The position numbers were made by a program, and so were the translations under genes. Below are positions 1-6,548 of a stretch of 8,511 nucleotides of DNA, in pieces. The stretch's first letter is position 1. Each line of letters opens with the position of its first letter. The DNA is from JAITWT01 sp964439605. GTDB lineage: Bacteria; Pseudomonadota; Gammaproteobacteria; Burkholderiales; Burkholderiaceae_C. Under the pieces are notes generated by a model, which did not search any database, was not told the origin of the DNA, and worked only from the letters and a program-made list of their open reading frames with translations. The DNA lies in assembly GCA_964439605.1 (NCBI GenBank), contig CAYTPC010000086.1, positions 1-8,511 of the forward strand, given 5' to 3'.

Positions 1-949
1 GCACGGCCTTCAGGTAGTTCGTGGCGGCCGAGTAGTCGGCGGCCTGCACGTCGGTGGGCATGCGCTTGGTTTTTTCGAAGAAACGCGCGGCCCATTTGCG
101 GCTGGCGTCGTTCAGGTCCCAGTACCAGCTGGTGGTGTGCAGCAAGCCCTCGGTGTTCTTCAGGCCCAGGCTGTGGATGTCCGACAGGAACACCAGCAGG
201 CCGGCCGTCTTCATCGTCTTGTTGATGCCGAATTCCTTCGCGGCCTTGATCGAATTGATGGTGTCGCCGCCCGCGTTGGCCAGCCCGAGCACCTGCGCAC
301 CGGAGTTCTGCGCTTGCAACAGGAAGGACGAGAAGTCCGAGGCGTTCAGCGGATGCTTGACCGAGCCCGCGACCGTGCCGCCTTTTTCCTTGATGACGCG
401 CGAGGTGTCGTCCTGCAAGTCCTGGCCGAAGGCATAGTCCGCCGTCAGGAAGAACCAGCTTTTGCCGCCGCGATTGACCACCGCCGCGCCGGTGCCCTTG
501 GCGAGCGCCACCGTGTCGTAGGCGTAGTGAATGGTGTACGGCGTGCAAGCCTGGTTGGTCAGGCCCGAGGCGCCGGCGCCGTTGTCGATGAACACGCGCT
601 TTTTCTCCTCGGCCACCTTGGCCATCGCCAGCGCGGTACCCGAATTGGTACCGCCAAACACCAAGGTCACGCCCTGGGTGTCGATCCACTCGCGCGCCTT
701 GGAGGCGGCGATGTCGGCCTTGTTCTGGTGGTCGGCGCTCATCAATTCGATCGGCTGGCCCAGCACCTTGCCGCCGAAATCATCGATCGCCATCTGGATC
801 GCCAGCGCACCGTTTTTACCTTCCACGTCGGCGTACAGGCTGGACATGTCGGTGATGAAACCGATCTTGACTTTTTCCTGCGCCTGAACGGCGCCCGCGG
901 CAAGCGCGATGGCGAGAGAAACTGCGGAAAGTGCGAGGAGTTTTTTCAT
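1..949 (-). CDS. ABC transporter substrate-binding protein, HAAT/Liv type (C-terminus missing)
   Basis: Periplasmic substrate-binding component of a branched-chain-amino-acid-type (HAAT) importer. The frame is open from the ATG at 949 to the left window edge, giving 316 codons; family members are usually about 380-410 residues, so roughly 70-90 C-terminal residues lie outside. Residues 1-23 form a classic signal peptide: MKK start, hydrophobic stretch, then AVQA before QEKVKIGF. The mature start KIGFITDMS and the segments GGTNSGTALAMAKVAEE, ADYAFGQDL and LGLANAGGDTINSIKAAKEFG fit the type I periplasmic-binding fold (Peripla_BP_6). It lies 27 nt after livF, with a TGGAGA ribosome site 5 nt before the ATG, so it is probably co-transcribed with livG and livF. 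The ligand cannot be told from sequence; relatives bind aliphatic or aromatic amino acids, amides, urea or aromatic acids. Confidence 0.9.
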   Translation of the reverse strand, partial: MKKLLALSAVSLAIALAAGAVQAQEKVKIGFITDMSSLYADVEGKNGALAIQMAIDDFGGKVLGQPIELMSADHQNKADIAASKAREWIDTQGVTLVFGGTNSGTALAMAKVAEEKKRVFIDNGAGASGLTNQACTPYTIHYAYDTVALAKGTGAAVVNRGGKSWFFLTADYAFGQDLQDDTSRVIKEKGGTVAGSVKHPLNASDFSSFLLQAQNSGAQVLGLANAGGDTINSIKAAKEFGINKTMKTAGLLVFLSDIHSLGLKNTEGLLHTTSWYWDLNDASRKWAARFFEKTKRMPTDVQAADYSAATNYLKAV

Positions 950-954
950 GCTTG

Positions 955-960
955 TCTCCA
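955..960 (-). promoter_or_regulatory. Ribosome binding site of the substrate-binding protein gene
   Basis: TGGAGA on the minus strand, 5 nt before the ATG at 949. It supports this start and the signal peptide it creates. A run of seven T lies just upstream, after the livF stop, but no stem precedes it, so I do not read it as a terminator. Confidence 0.6.
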
Positions 961-976
961 GTTAAAAAAATAAGTA

Positions 977-1699
977 TCAAACGCCAAGCAGCTCATTGAG
1001 CACCGGCATCTTGGCTTCAAGTTCGGCCGCGGTGAACGCCTCGACCATGCGGCCATGTTCCATGACGTAAAAGCGGTCGGCCAGCGGCGCGGCGAAGCGG
1101 AAGTTCTGCTCCACCATCACCACCGTGTATCCCTTGGATCGCAGCGTCACGATCATTCGCGCCAGCGCCTGCACGATCACCGGCGCCAGTCCTTCTGAAA
1201 TCTCGTCGAGCAGCAGCAGCCGCGCGCCCGTGCGCAGGATGCGCGCCACCGCCAGCATCTGCTGTTCACCGCCCGACAACCGCGTACCCTGGCTGTGGCG
1301 GCGCTCGGCGAGGTTCGGAAACATTGCGTAGATTTCATCCACCGACATGCCCTGCGCCGCGCCTTTCGCCGCACTTTTCAAGGGCGGCGGCAGCATCAGG
1401 TTTTCCTCGCATGACAGGCTCGCGAAGATGCCGCGTTCCTCGGGGCAATAGCCGATGCCGTGGTGCGCGATGCGGTGCGTGGGCAGGTGGATGGTCTCGT
1501 GGCCGTTGACCTTGATGCTGCCCTTGCGCGCGCCGGTCAGGCCAAGAATCGCGCGCAGCGTGGTGGTGCGGCCCGCGCCGTTGCGGCCCAGCAGCGTGAC
1601 GACCTCGCCGGGCTGAACGACCATATCGACGCCATGCAGCACATGCGACTCGCCGTACCAAGCCTGAAGGCCGTTGATTTCCAATGCGGGTGCGGTCAT
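977..1699 (-). CDS. livF: LivF-like ABC transporter ATPase with a Walker A Lys-to-Arg change
   Basis: Second ATPase of the HAAT importer, 240 residues, a normal LivF length. Visible motifs: Walker A GRNGAGRTT (38-46), Q-loop region CPEERGIF (85-92), signature LSGGEQQ (141-147), Walker B LLLLDE (161-166) with catalytic Glu166, and switch VEQN (196-199), where Gln replaces the usual His, as is common in LivF. The odd point is Arg44 (codon CGC) in place of the Walker A lysine that contacts the ATP phosphates. The rest of the motif set is intact, so the gene does not look decayed. The ATG directly abuts the livG stop (TGAATG), pointing to translational coupling. With LivG it should form the heterodimeric motor of the permease. 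Confidence 0.93.
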   Translation of the reverse strand: MTAPALEINGLQAWYGESHVLHGVDMVVQPGEVVTLLGRNGAGRTTTLRAILGLTGARKGSIKVNGHETIHLPTHRIAHHGIGYCPEERGIFASLSCEENLMLPPPLKSAAKGAAQGMSVDEIYAMFPNLAERRHSQGTRLSGGEQQMLAVARILRTGARLLLLDEISEGLAPVIVQALARMIVTLRSKGYTVVMVEQNFRFAAPLADRFYVMEHGRMVEAFTAAELEAKMPVLNELLGV

Positions 1700-2470
1700 T
1701 CAGTGCGCCCCCTGCAACTGGCCTTCGGTGGTGCCCATATAGGCTTGCATCACCTGCGGATTGCGAGAGACCTCGGCATACGGCCCTTCCGCCAGCACCG
1801 TGCCGCGTTGCAGCACCGTGATCGTGTCGGCGATGGTGGACACCACGCTCATGTTGTGCTCGACCATGAGGATGGTCCGGCCCGCCGACACGCGCTTGAT
1901 GAGTTCGGCCACGCGATGCACGTCCTCGTGGCCCATGCCCTGCGTGGGCTCATCCAGAAGCATCAGCTCGGGTTCCATCGCGAGCGTGGTCGCGATTTCG
2001 AGCGCGCGCTTGCGGCCGTAGGGCAGATTCACCGTCAGCTCATCGGCAAGTTCTTCGAGGCCGACTTCGGCGAGCAGTTCAAGCGCCCGCGCATCGAGCG
2101 GCAACAGCGATTTCTCGCTCTTCCAGAAGTGATACGAGGTGCCAAGCCCGCGCTGCAAGCCCAGGCGCACGTTTTCAAGCAGCGTCAGATGCGGGAACAC
2201 CGCTGAAATCTGGAACGAGCGGATGATCCCGCGTCGCGCGATCTGCGCCGGCTTCTCGCGCGTGATGTCCTGTCCGTTGAACAAAATGCTTCCCGAGCTC
2301 GGTTCAAGGAACTTGGTCAGCAGGTTGAAGCAGGTCGTCTTGCCCGCGCCATTGGGACCGATGAGCGCGTGGATCGATCCGCGAACGACCGCGAGGTTCA
2401 CGTTGCTGACCGCGGTGAACCCCTTGAATTCCTTGGTGAGCTGGCGTGTCTCCAGAATAATGTCGCTCAT
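1700..2470 (-). CDS. livG: LivG-like ABC transporter ATPase
   Basis: First ATPase of the HAAT importer, 256 residues, a normal LivG length. Motifs: Walker A GPNGAGKTT (38-46, Lys44 present), Q-loop Gln87 (RSFQ), a LivG-type signature LPYGRKR (149-155) in place of LSGGQ, Walker B LMLLDEP (169-175), and H-loop VEHN with His205. The C-terminal end AYMGTTEG is also LivG-like. It is the first gene of the minus-strand liv group: 154 nt separate it from the end of the EEP gene, and its stop touches the livF start. A GAGGG ribosome site lies 6 nt before the ATG. Regulation probably acts through the 2471-2624 gap. Confidence 0.94.
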   Translation of the reverse strand: MSDIILETRQLTKEFKGFTAVSNVNLAVVRGSIHALIGPNGAGKTTCFNLLTKFLEPSSGSILFNGQDITREKPAQIARRGIIRSFQISAVFPHLTLLENVRLGLQRGLGTSYHFWKSEKSLLPLDARALELLAEVGLEELADELTVNLPYGRKRALEIATTLAMEPELMLLDEPTQGMGHEDVHRVAELIKRVSAGRTILMVEHNMSVVSTIADTITVLQRGTVLAEGPYAEVSRNPQVMQAYMGTTEGQLQGAH

Positions 2471-2624
2471 CTCACGCCCTCGCCCTCGTGCCGGCGGAAA
2501 AAATCAATCATGCAATTCATTTGAGCAGCCACCATGGCTGCGCGGCTGCATTATCCTGGATAACTGTTATGAAATGCGTCGGTCAAAACCATGAGTAACC
2601 CTCTCCCGCAGGGCATCCTGGCCA
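2471..2624 (-). promoter_or_regulatory. Intergenic region upstream of livG, likely liv promoter
   Basis: This 154-nt gap lies between the EEP gene and livG, both on the minus strand. On that strand TTGACC (2586-2581) resembles a -35 box. The hexamer 17 nt further on is TTATCC, a poor -10; a better GATAAT (2555-2550) lies 25 nt away, too far for a standard promoter. A perfect 13-bp palindrome TTATCCTGGATAA (2551-2563) overlaps this area. No good terminator stem for the EEP gene is visible, so read-through into liv is possible. Confidence 0.3.
2551..2563. repeat. 13-bp palindrome upstream of livG
   Basis: TTATCC and GGATAA are perfect inverted arms around one T. The position, 80-93 nt before the livG start and overlapping the possible -10 elements, would suit an operator for a dimeric repressor. 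It is short enough to be chance. Confidence 0.3.
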
Positions 2625-3407
2625 TCAAACCGATAACGAAAAATCGGCTACCAGCGGCAAATGGTCCGACATGCGCGACCAGATCGGACCACGCGGCACG
2701 GTGCACTCAAGCACCTTGAGATCACGCCCATAAATGAAATCGAGCTGCGTCACCGGCAGCCGTGACGGATAGGTCAGCGTGCGCGGTCCGCGCAGATCGC
2801 TCGCATCGCGCAATCCCATGGCGTTCATCGTGTAACGCATGCGCGCGCCCCAGTCGTTGAAATCACCGGCCACGATCAGATACTCGCCGCCCGGAATTTC
2901 ATGCGCGATGAACTCGCGCAACTGCGCTACCTGCCGCACGCGGCTGGCCTTGATCAGGCCCAGGTGCACAACGATGGCGTGTACCGGCGTGCCCTGAACA
3001 TCGATCTGCACGTGCAGCAGTCCGCGCTGTTCGAAGCGGTGGTCGGAAATGTTGCGGTGCGTCTTGCGCACCACCGGCCAGCGCGTGAGCACCGCATTAC
3101 CGTGCTCGCCGTGGCGGGTGATGGCGTTGGTTTGGTAGACGGCGGTGTAGCCCTCGGGCGCGAGAAAGTCCGCCTGCGGCAGATCCGGCCAGTGCGCAAA
3201 GCGCCTGGCGGCCTTGCGGTTGAGCTTGCGCACTTCTTGCAAACAGACGATGTCGGCATCCAACTGCTCGATCGCCAGGCCGAGGTTGTGAATTTCGAGC
3301 CGACGCGCCGGGCCGATACCTTGCACACCCTTGTGAATGTTGTAAGTTGCCACGCGCAGCGCGAGCGGACTACCGGCGCCTTGGCAAGCGTCGCTAGCGT
3401 CAGACAT
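2625..3407 (-). CDS. Endonuclease/exonuclease/phosphatase (EEP) family protein, YbhP-like
   Basis: Probable Mg-dependent phosphodiesterase or phosphatase of the EEP (DNase I-like) fold; the substrate is unknown. Counting from the ATG at 3407 (260 residues), all family motifs are present: TYNIHKG (21-27, Asn23), CLQEV (55-59, metal-binding Glu58), GNAVLTR (103-109), VVHLGL with His138, AGDFND (170-175, Asp172 and Asn174), TYPS (202-205), QLDFIYG (211-217) and SDHLP (237-241, catalytic Asp238/His239). The frame extends upstream to a TTG at 3446, 14 nt after the aspS stop, which would add 13 residues; I prefer the ATG because the extension is short and unlike the family. No signal peptide is visible. 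It resembles E. coli YbhP, whose gene neighbours cardiolipin synthase clsB; no clsB is present here. Confidence 0.85.
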   Translation of the reverse strand: MSDASDACQGAGSPLALRVATYNIHKGVQGIGPARRLEIHNLGLAIEQLDADIVCLQEVRKLNRKAARRFAHWPDLPQADFLAPEGYTAVYQTNAITRHGEHGNAVLTRWPVVRKTHRNISDHRFEQRGLLHVQIDVQGTPVHAIVVHLGLIKASRVRQVAQLREFIAHEIPGGEYLIVAGDFNDWGARMRYTMNAMGLRDASDLRGPRTLTYPSRLPVTQLDFIYGRDLKVLECTVPRGPIWSRMSDHLPLVADFSLSV

Positions 3408-3460
3408 CGCGCAAATCACCGCTGCTGGGCATCGCCGTTTGCGCAAGCCCTGTCAGAGAA

Positions 3461-5257
3461 TCACTCCGGCTGCGGATTGCGCAGCCGGATATGCAGCTCG
3501 CGCAATTGCTTTTCATCGACCGGACTGGGCGCCTGCGTGAGCAGATCCTGCGCGCGCTGAGTCTTGGGGAAGGCAATCACGTCGCGGATCGATTCGGCGC
3601 CGGTCATCAGCATCACAAGGCGGTCCAGCCCGATCGCGATGCCCCCGTGCGGCGGCGCGCCATATTGGAGCGCATCGAGCAAAAAGCCGAACTTGGCCTG
3701 CGCATCCTCGGGCCCGATCTTGAGCGCGCGGAAAACCTTGCTCTGCACCTCCTCGCGGTGGATACGCACCGAACCGCCGCCCATTTCAATCCCGTTGAGC
3801 ACCATGTCGTAGGCTTTGGCCAGGCACTTCCCAGGCGAGGTGTCCATGAAATCCTCATGCCCGTCCTTGGGCGAGGTGAACGGATGGTGCATCGCCGACC
3901 AGCGCTGGCCCTCCTCGTCGAACTCGAACATCGGAAAGTCGACCACCCACAACGGCGCCCAGCGGTCTTCGAACAAGCCATTCTTCTTGCCGAAAGCGCT
4001 GTGGCCGATTTTTACGCGCAACGCACCGATCGCGTCGTTGACGATCTTGGCCTTGTCAGCGCCAAAGAACAGAAGATCTCCGCTGCACGCGCCGGTGCGC
4101 TTGATGATCTCGCCCAGCGCCGCGTCGCTGAGGTTCTTGACGATCGGGCTTTGCAGCCCCTCGCGGCCGGCGCCAACGTCGTTGACCTTGATGTATGCCA
4201 GCCCCTTGGCGCCGTAGATCTTCACGAACTCGGTGTAGGCGTCGATCTCGCTGCGCGTCAAACCCTCGCTACCGCCGGGTACGCGCAGCGCAACCACGCG
4301 GCCATCGGGCATCGAGGCTGCGGTCGCGAACACTTTGAACTCGACGTCGCGCATCACGTCGGTCAGTTCGGTGAATTCGATCTTGACGCGCAAATCGGGC
4401 TTGTCCGAACCGTAACGGGCCATCGCCTGGGCATAGGGCAAGACCGGAAATGCCGGAAGATCGACACCGGCCGCGGCGCTGAAAACCTGACGAATCATGC
4501 CTTCGAACATCTCGCGGATTTCCTCCTCGCCCATGAACGAGGTCTCGATATCGATCTGCGTGAACTCGGGCTGGCGGTCGGCACGCAGATCCTCATCGCG
4601 AAAGCACTTGACGATCTGGTAATAGCGGTCGAAACTCGCCACCATCAGCAGTTGTTTGAACAGTTGCGGCGACTGCGGCAGCGCAAAGAAGCTGCCGTCA
4701 TGCACGCGGCTGGGCACGAGGTAGTCGCGCGCGCCCTCGGGCGTGGATTTACCGAGCATCGGCGTCTCGATATCGATGAAACCGTTGGCATCGAGGAACT
4801 TTCGCGCCTCCATCGTGACCTTGTAGCGGCGCATCAGATTGTTCTGCATGACCGGCCGGCGCAGATCCAGCACGCGGTGCGTCAGGCGCGTGGTCTCGCT
4901 GAGGTTATCGTCGTCGAGCAGGAACGGCGGCGTCACCGATGGGTTGAGCACCTTGAGCTCATGGCACAGCACTTCGATCTTGCCGCTCCCGATGTTCTCG
5001 TTGACCGTGCCCTCGGGTCGCGCGCGCACCAGGCCGGTGACCTGCACGCAATACTCATTGCGCAGATGCTCGGCCGTGGCGAAAGTGGCGGCGCGGTCGG
5101 GATCGCACACAACCTGCACGTAGCCTTCGCGATCGCGCAAATCGATGAAGATCACCCCGCCGTGGTCGCGGCGGCGATTGACCCAGCCGCACAAAGTGAT
5201 GGTTTTGCCGAGTTCGGCGTCGGTCACGAGACCGCAGTAATGAGTACGCATGGCCAT
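3461..5257 (-). CDS. aspS: Aspartyl-tRNA synthetase, predicted non-discriminating
   Basis: Class II synthetase charging tRNA-Asp with aspartate, and probably also tRNA-Asn. At 598 residues it matches the bacterial type (E. coli about 590). Order: N-terminal OB-fold anticodon-binding domain (about 1-110, TLCGWVNRRRDHGG), class II motif 1 near GFIDIETPML (159-168), QSPQLFKQLLM (195-205), motif 2 with FRDEDLRADRQPEFTQID (219-236), the bacterial GAD insertion (about 300-430), and motif 3 GGIAIGLDRLVMLM (538-551, Arg546). His32 and Gly83 correspond to the two residues associated with tRNA-Asn acceptance in the Pseudomonas aeruginosa enzyme. The start could also be Met3. No strong ribosome site precedes the ATG; the nearest GGAG is about 15 nt upstream. 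It lies 58 nt after the DUF502 gene, in one operon. Confidence 0.98.
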   Translation of the reverse strand: MAMRTHYCGLVTDAELGKTITLCGWVNRRRDHGGVIFIDLRDREGYVQVVCDPDRAATFATAEHLRNEYCVQVTGLVRARPEGTVNENIGSGKIEVLCHELKVLNPSVTPPFLLDDDNLSETTRLTHRVLDLRRPVMQNNLMRRYKVTMEARKFLDANGFIDIETPMLGKSTPEGARDYLVPSRVHDGSFFALPQSPQLFKQLLMVASFDRYYQIVKCFRDEDLRADRQPEFTQIDIETSFMGEEEIREMFEGMIRQVFSAAAGVDLPAFPVLPYAQAMARYGSDKPDLRVKIEFTELTDVMRDVEFKVFATAASMPDGRVVALRVPGGSEGLTRSEIDAYTEFVKIYGAKGLAYIKVNDVGAGREGLQSPIVKNLSDAALGEIIKRTGACSGDLLFFGADKAKIVNDAIGALRVKIGHSAFGKKNGLFEDRWAPLWVVDFPMFEFDEEGQRWSAMHHPFTSPKDGHEDFMDTSPGKCLAKAYDMVLNGIEMGGGSVRIHREEVQSKVFRALKIGPEDAQAKFGFLLDALQYGAPPHGGIAIGLDRLVMLMTGAESIRDVIAFPKTQRAQDLLTQAPSPVDEKQLRELHIRLRNPQPE

Positions 5258-5315
5258 GATTGATTGACGGGCTCCAGCGGGTGGCGCCCTCTCCTGTTTG
5301 ACTGAACGGTCCGAA

Positions 5316-5933
5316 TTACCTGGTTGCGATCGCCGCCGGTCCGCCCGGCACGACCACGCCCATGGAGATGATGTACTTGAGCGCCTCGTCCACGCTCATC
5401 TTGAGTTCGATGCAATCGCTGCGATGCAGCATCACGAAGTAGCCGCCGGTCGGATTGGGCGTCGTCGGTACATAGACGCCCATATAGTCGCCGTGCAAGT
5501 GATTGGCCACGTCACCACCGGGCGTGCCGGTCACGAAAGCGATGGTCCAAACGTCCTTGAGCGGCCACTGAATCAGAACCGCAGTGCGGAAGGCGTTGCC
5601 GCTTTCGGAAAAAACCGTGTCCGACACCTGCTTGACGCTCGAATAAATTGAGCGCACCACCGGAATGCGGCGTACCACCTGATCCCCCCACGCCAGCAGC
5701 TTGCTGCCGACGAAGTTGCTCGCCACCGCGCCGACCACCAGCAGAATCGCCAAGGTCAGCAACACCCCCAGGCCGCGCACCTTGTGCTCGCCCAGCCAGC
5801 GTTGCCAGTCCGAGGGGAGCAGCCACAAGGTCTGGTCGAGCAGGCCAAGCACCCAATCGAGCACCCACAGGGTGATCGCCAGCGGCACAATGACCAGCAA
5901 ACCAGAAAGAAGCCATTTACGCAGCGCGGCCAT
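5316..5933 (-). CDS. DUF502 family inner-membrane protein
   Basis: A 205-residue membrane protein of the DUF502 family, function not established. Two hydrophobic segments are evident, about residues 7-33 and 54-75. They are followed by the family hallmarks RIPVVRSIYSSVKQVSD (89-105) and VYVPTTPNPTGGY (153-165), and the C-terminal GVVVPGG segment (192-198). The soluble part after residue 76 lacks any catalytic motif I can name. The ATG at 5933 starts MAALRKWLLSG, a typical family start; the leader before it (CATCCCACC) has no clear ribosome site. It is 24 nt after the FmdB gene and 58 nt before aspS, so it is the second gene of the operon. Confidence 0.9.
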   Translation of the reverse strand: MAALRKWLLSGLLVIVPLAITLWVLDWVLGLLDQTLWLLPSDWQRWLGEHKVRGLGVLLTLAILLVVGAVASNFVGSKLLAWGDQVVRRIPVVRSIYSSVKQVSDTVFSESGNAFRTAVLIQWPLKDVWTIAFVTGTPGGDVANHLHGDYMGVYVPTTPNPTGGYFVMLHRSDCIELKMSVDEALKYIISMGVVVPGGPAAIATR

Positions 5934-5957
5934 GGTGGGATGAGATAAGCGCCGTTC

Positions 5958-6284
5958 TCACTCGGACGCAGTTGATACGGTTGGCGCGGTTGAGGTGTCC
6001 GACGGCGCCGCGGCGCTGTCCGCCTTGGACTCGGCCTTGGTTTCGGCGCCCCCCTGCTCAGTCGCGGGACGGGATTGCCCGCCGGACTTCTTGGCGGCGC
6101 CGCCGTCGCGGAAATCGGTGACGTACCAGCCCGAGCCCTTGAGCTGGAAGCCCGCGGCCGTAACCTGCTTGCCGTAAGCGGCCGCCCCGCAGGCCGGACA
6201 CACAGTCAGGGGTGGATCGGATAACTTCTGCAGTACATCCTGGGCATGGCCGCAGGCGCTGCATTTGTAGGCGTAAATCGGCAT
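5958..6284 (-). CDS. FmdB-type zinc ribbon protein
   Basis: Small 108-residue protein with an FmdB/CxxC_CxxC_SSSS putative regulatory zinc ribbon. It begins MPIYAYKCSACGH, the standard family start. Cys8, Cys11, Cys29 and Cys32 form two CxxC knuckles for one zinc. The conserved block GFQLKGSGWYVTDFR follows at about residues 53-67. From about residue 70 the tail is low-complexity and rich in Ala, Ser, Glu, Lys and Thr, likely disordered. The frame runs upstream to 6329, but that extension lies in a stem-loop and leader, so the ATG at 6284 is chosen. The leader just before it (TTCACCAACTCCC) has no Shine-Dalgarno sequence. It is the first gene of the minus-strand operon with DUF502 and aspS. 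The family name comes from a formamidase regulator; its role here is unknown. Confidence 0.88.
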   Translation of the reverse strand: MPIYAYKCSACGHAQDVLQKLSDPPLTVCPACGAAAYGKQVTAAGFQLKGSGWYVTDFRDGGAAKKSGGQSRPATEQGGAETKAESKADSAAAPSDTSTAPTVSTASE

Positions 6285-6303
6285 GGGAGTTGGTGAAGGA
6301 AAA

Positions 6304-6327
6304 GCGGGCGATCGAAGGATCGCCCGC
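6304..6327 (-). promoter_or_regulatory. Strong stem-loop in the fmdB leader (possibly terminator-like)
   Basis: Arms GCGGGCGATC (6304-6313) and GATCGCCCGC (6318-6327) pair perfectly over 10 bp with a 4-nt loop. On the minus strand the stem is followed by TTTTCC and then, 19 nt after the stem, by the fmdB ATG. On the plus strand it is followed by AAGCTTTTT, terminator-like, but no plus-strand gene lies upstream. Since a TATAAT sits just outside the stem on the minus strand, the likeliest role is a hairpin at the 5' end of the fmdB operon mRNA. Attenuation is a second possibility. Confidence 0.6.
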
Positions 6328-6337
6328 AAGCTTTTTG

Positions 6338-6343
6338 ATTATA
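6338..6343 (-). promoter_or_regulatory. Candidate -10 box of the fmdB-DUF502-aspS operon
   Basis: A perfect TATAAT on the minus strand, 54 nt before the fmdB ATG. A start about 7 nt downstream would fall near 6331, so the transcript would open almost directly with the stem-loop. No good -35 box is found 16-18 nt upstream (AAGCTC at 17 nt), so an activator or another sigma factor contact may be needed. Confidence 0.4.
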
Positions 6344-6489
6344 AAGTGGTGCCCTGCGCAGAGCTTTCCCGCTCTCCCCGGCCGGATGGGCCGTCAACGC
6401 CGGCACGGCATACACGCATGGGCATGGGCAGGCTGATCTGCCGGCTGTTCGCTTGTTGTATTCTCTCAAGCAATCCCCATGCGATCGCC

Positions 6490-6515
6490 CGTAACCGGTT
6501 CCAAGATCGGTTACG
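6490..6515. repeat. 26-bp dyad upstream of the diaminopimelate dehydrogenase gene
   Basis: Perfect 8-bp arms CGTAACCG (6490-6497) and CGGTTACG (6508-6515) are separated by 10 nt. The centre-to-centre distance of 18 bp, close to two helical turns, suits a dimeric regulator. It lies 33-59 nt before the ATG at 6549, where an operator or activator site would be expected. As an RNA hairpin it is weak and has no T-run, so it is not a terminator. Confidence 0.45.
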
Positions 6516-6548
6516 AATGGCTACTTACCCAAGGAAGTGAAGGAACAC

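Noticed and set aside
137..973. 278-residue plus-strand frame opposite the substrate-binding protein
   Set aside because: It is a shadow of the real minus-strand gene, which has a signal peptide and family motifs.
964..976. T-run after livF as a terminator
   Set aside because: No stem precedes it, and the next gene follows within 27 nt with its own ribosome site.
1460..2206. 248-residue plus-strand frame across livF and livG
   Set aside because: It spans two clear ATPase genes in antisense and has no domain features.
2901..3560. 219-residue plus-strand frame opposite the EEP gene
   Set aside because: It is antisense to a protein with a complete set of EEP motifs and ends inside aspS.
3491..5263. 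590-residue open frame on the plus strand opposite aspS
   Set aside because: It mirrors aspS almost exactly, has His/Arg/Ala-rich composition with no domain, and arises from GC-rich codon bias. AspRS on the other strand is beyond doubt.
6285..6329. 15-residue N-terminal extension of the FmdB protein
   Set aside because: It reads through the stem-loop, and family members begin at MPIYAYKC.
6304..6336. Plus-strand intrinsic terminator (stem plus CTTTTT)
   Set aside because: No plus-strand gene lies upstream for it to end; the leader-hairpin role on the minus strand fits better, though termination of antisense transcripts cannot be excluded.
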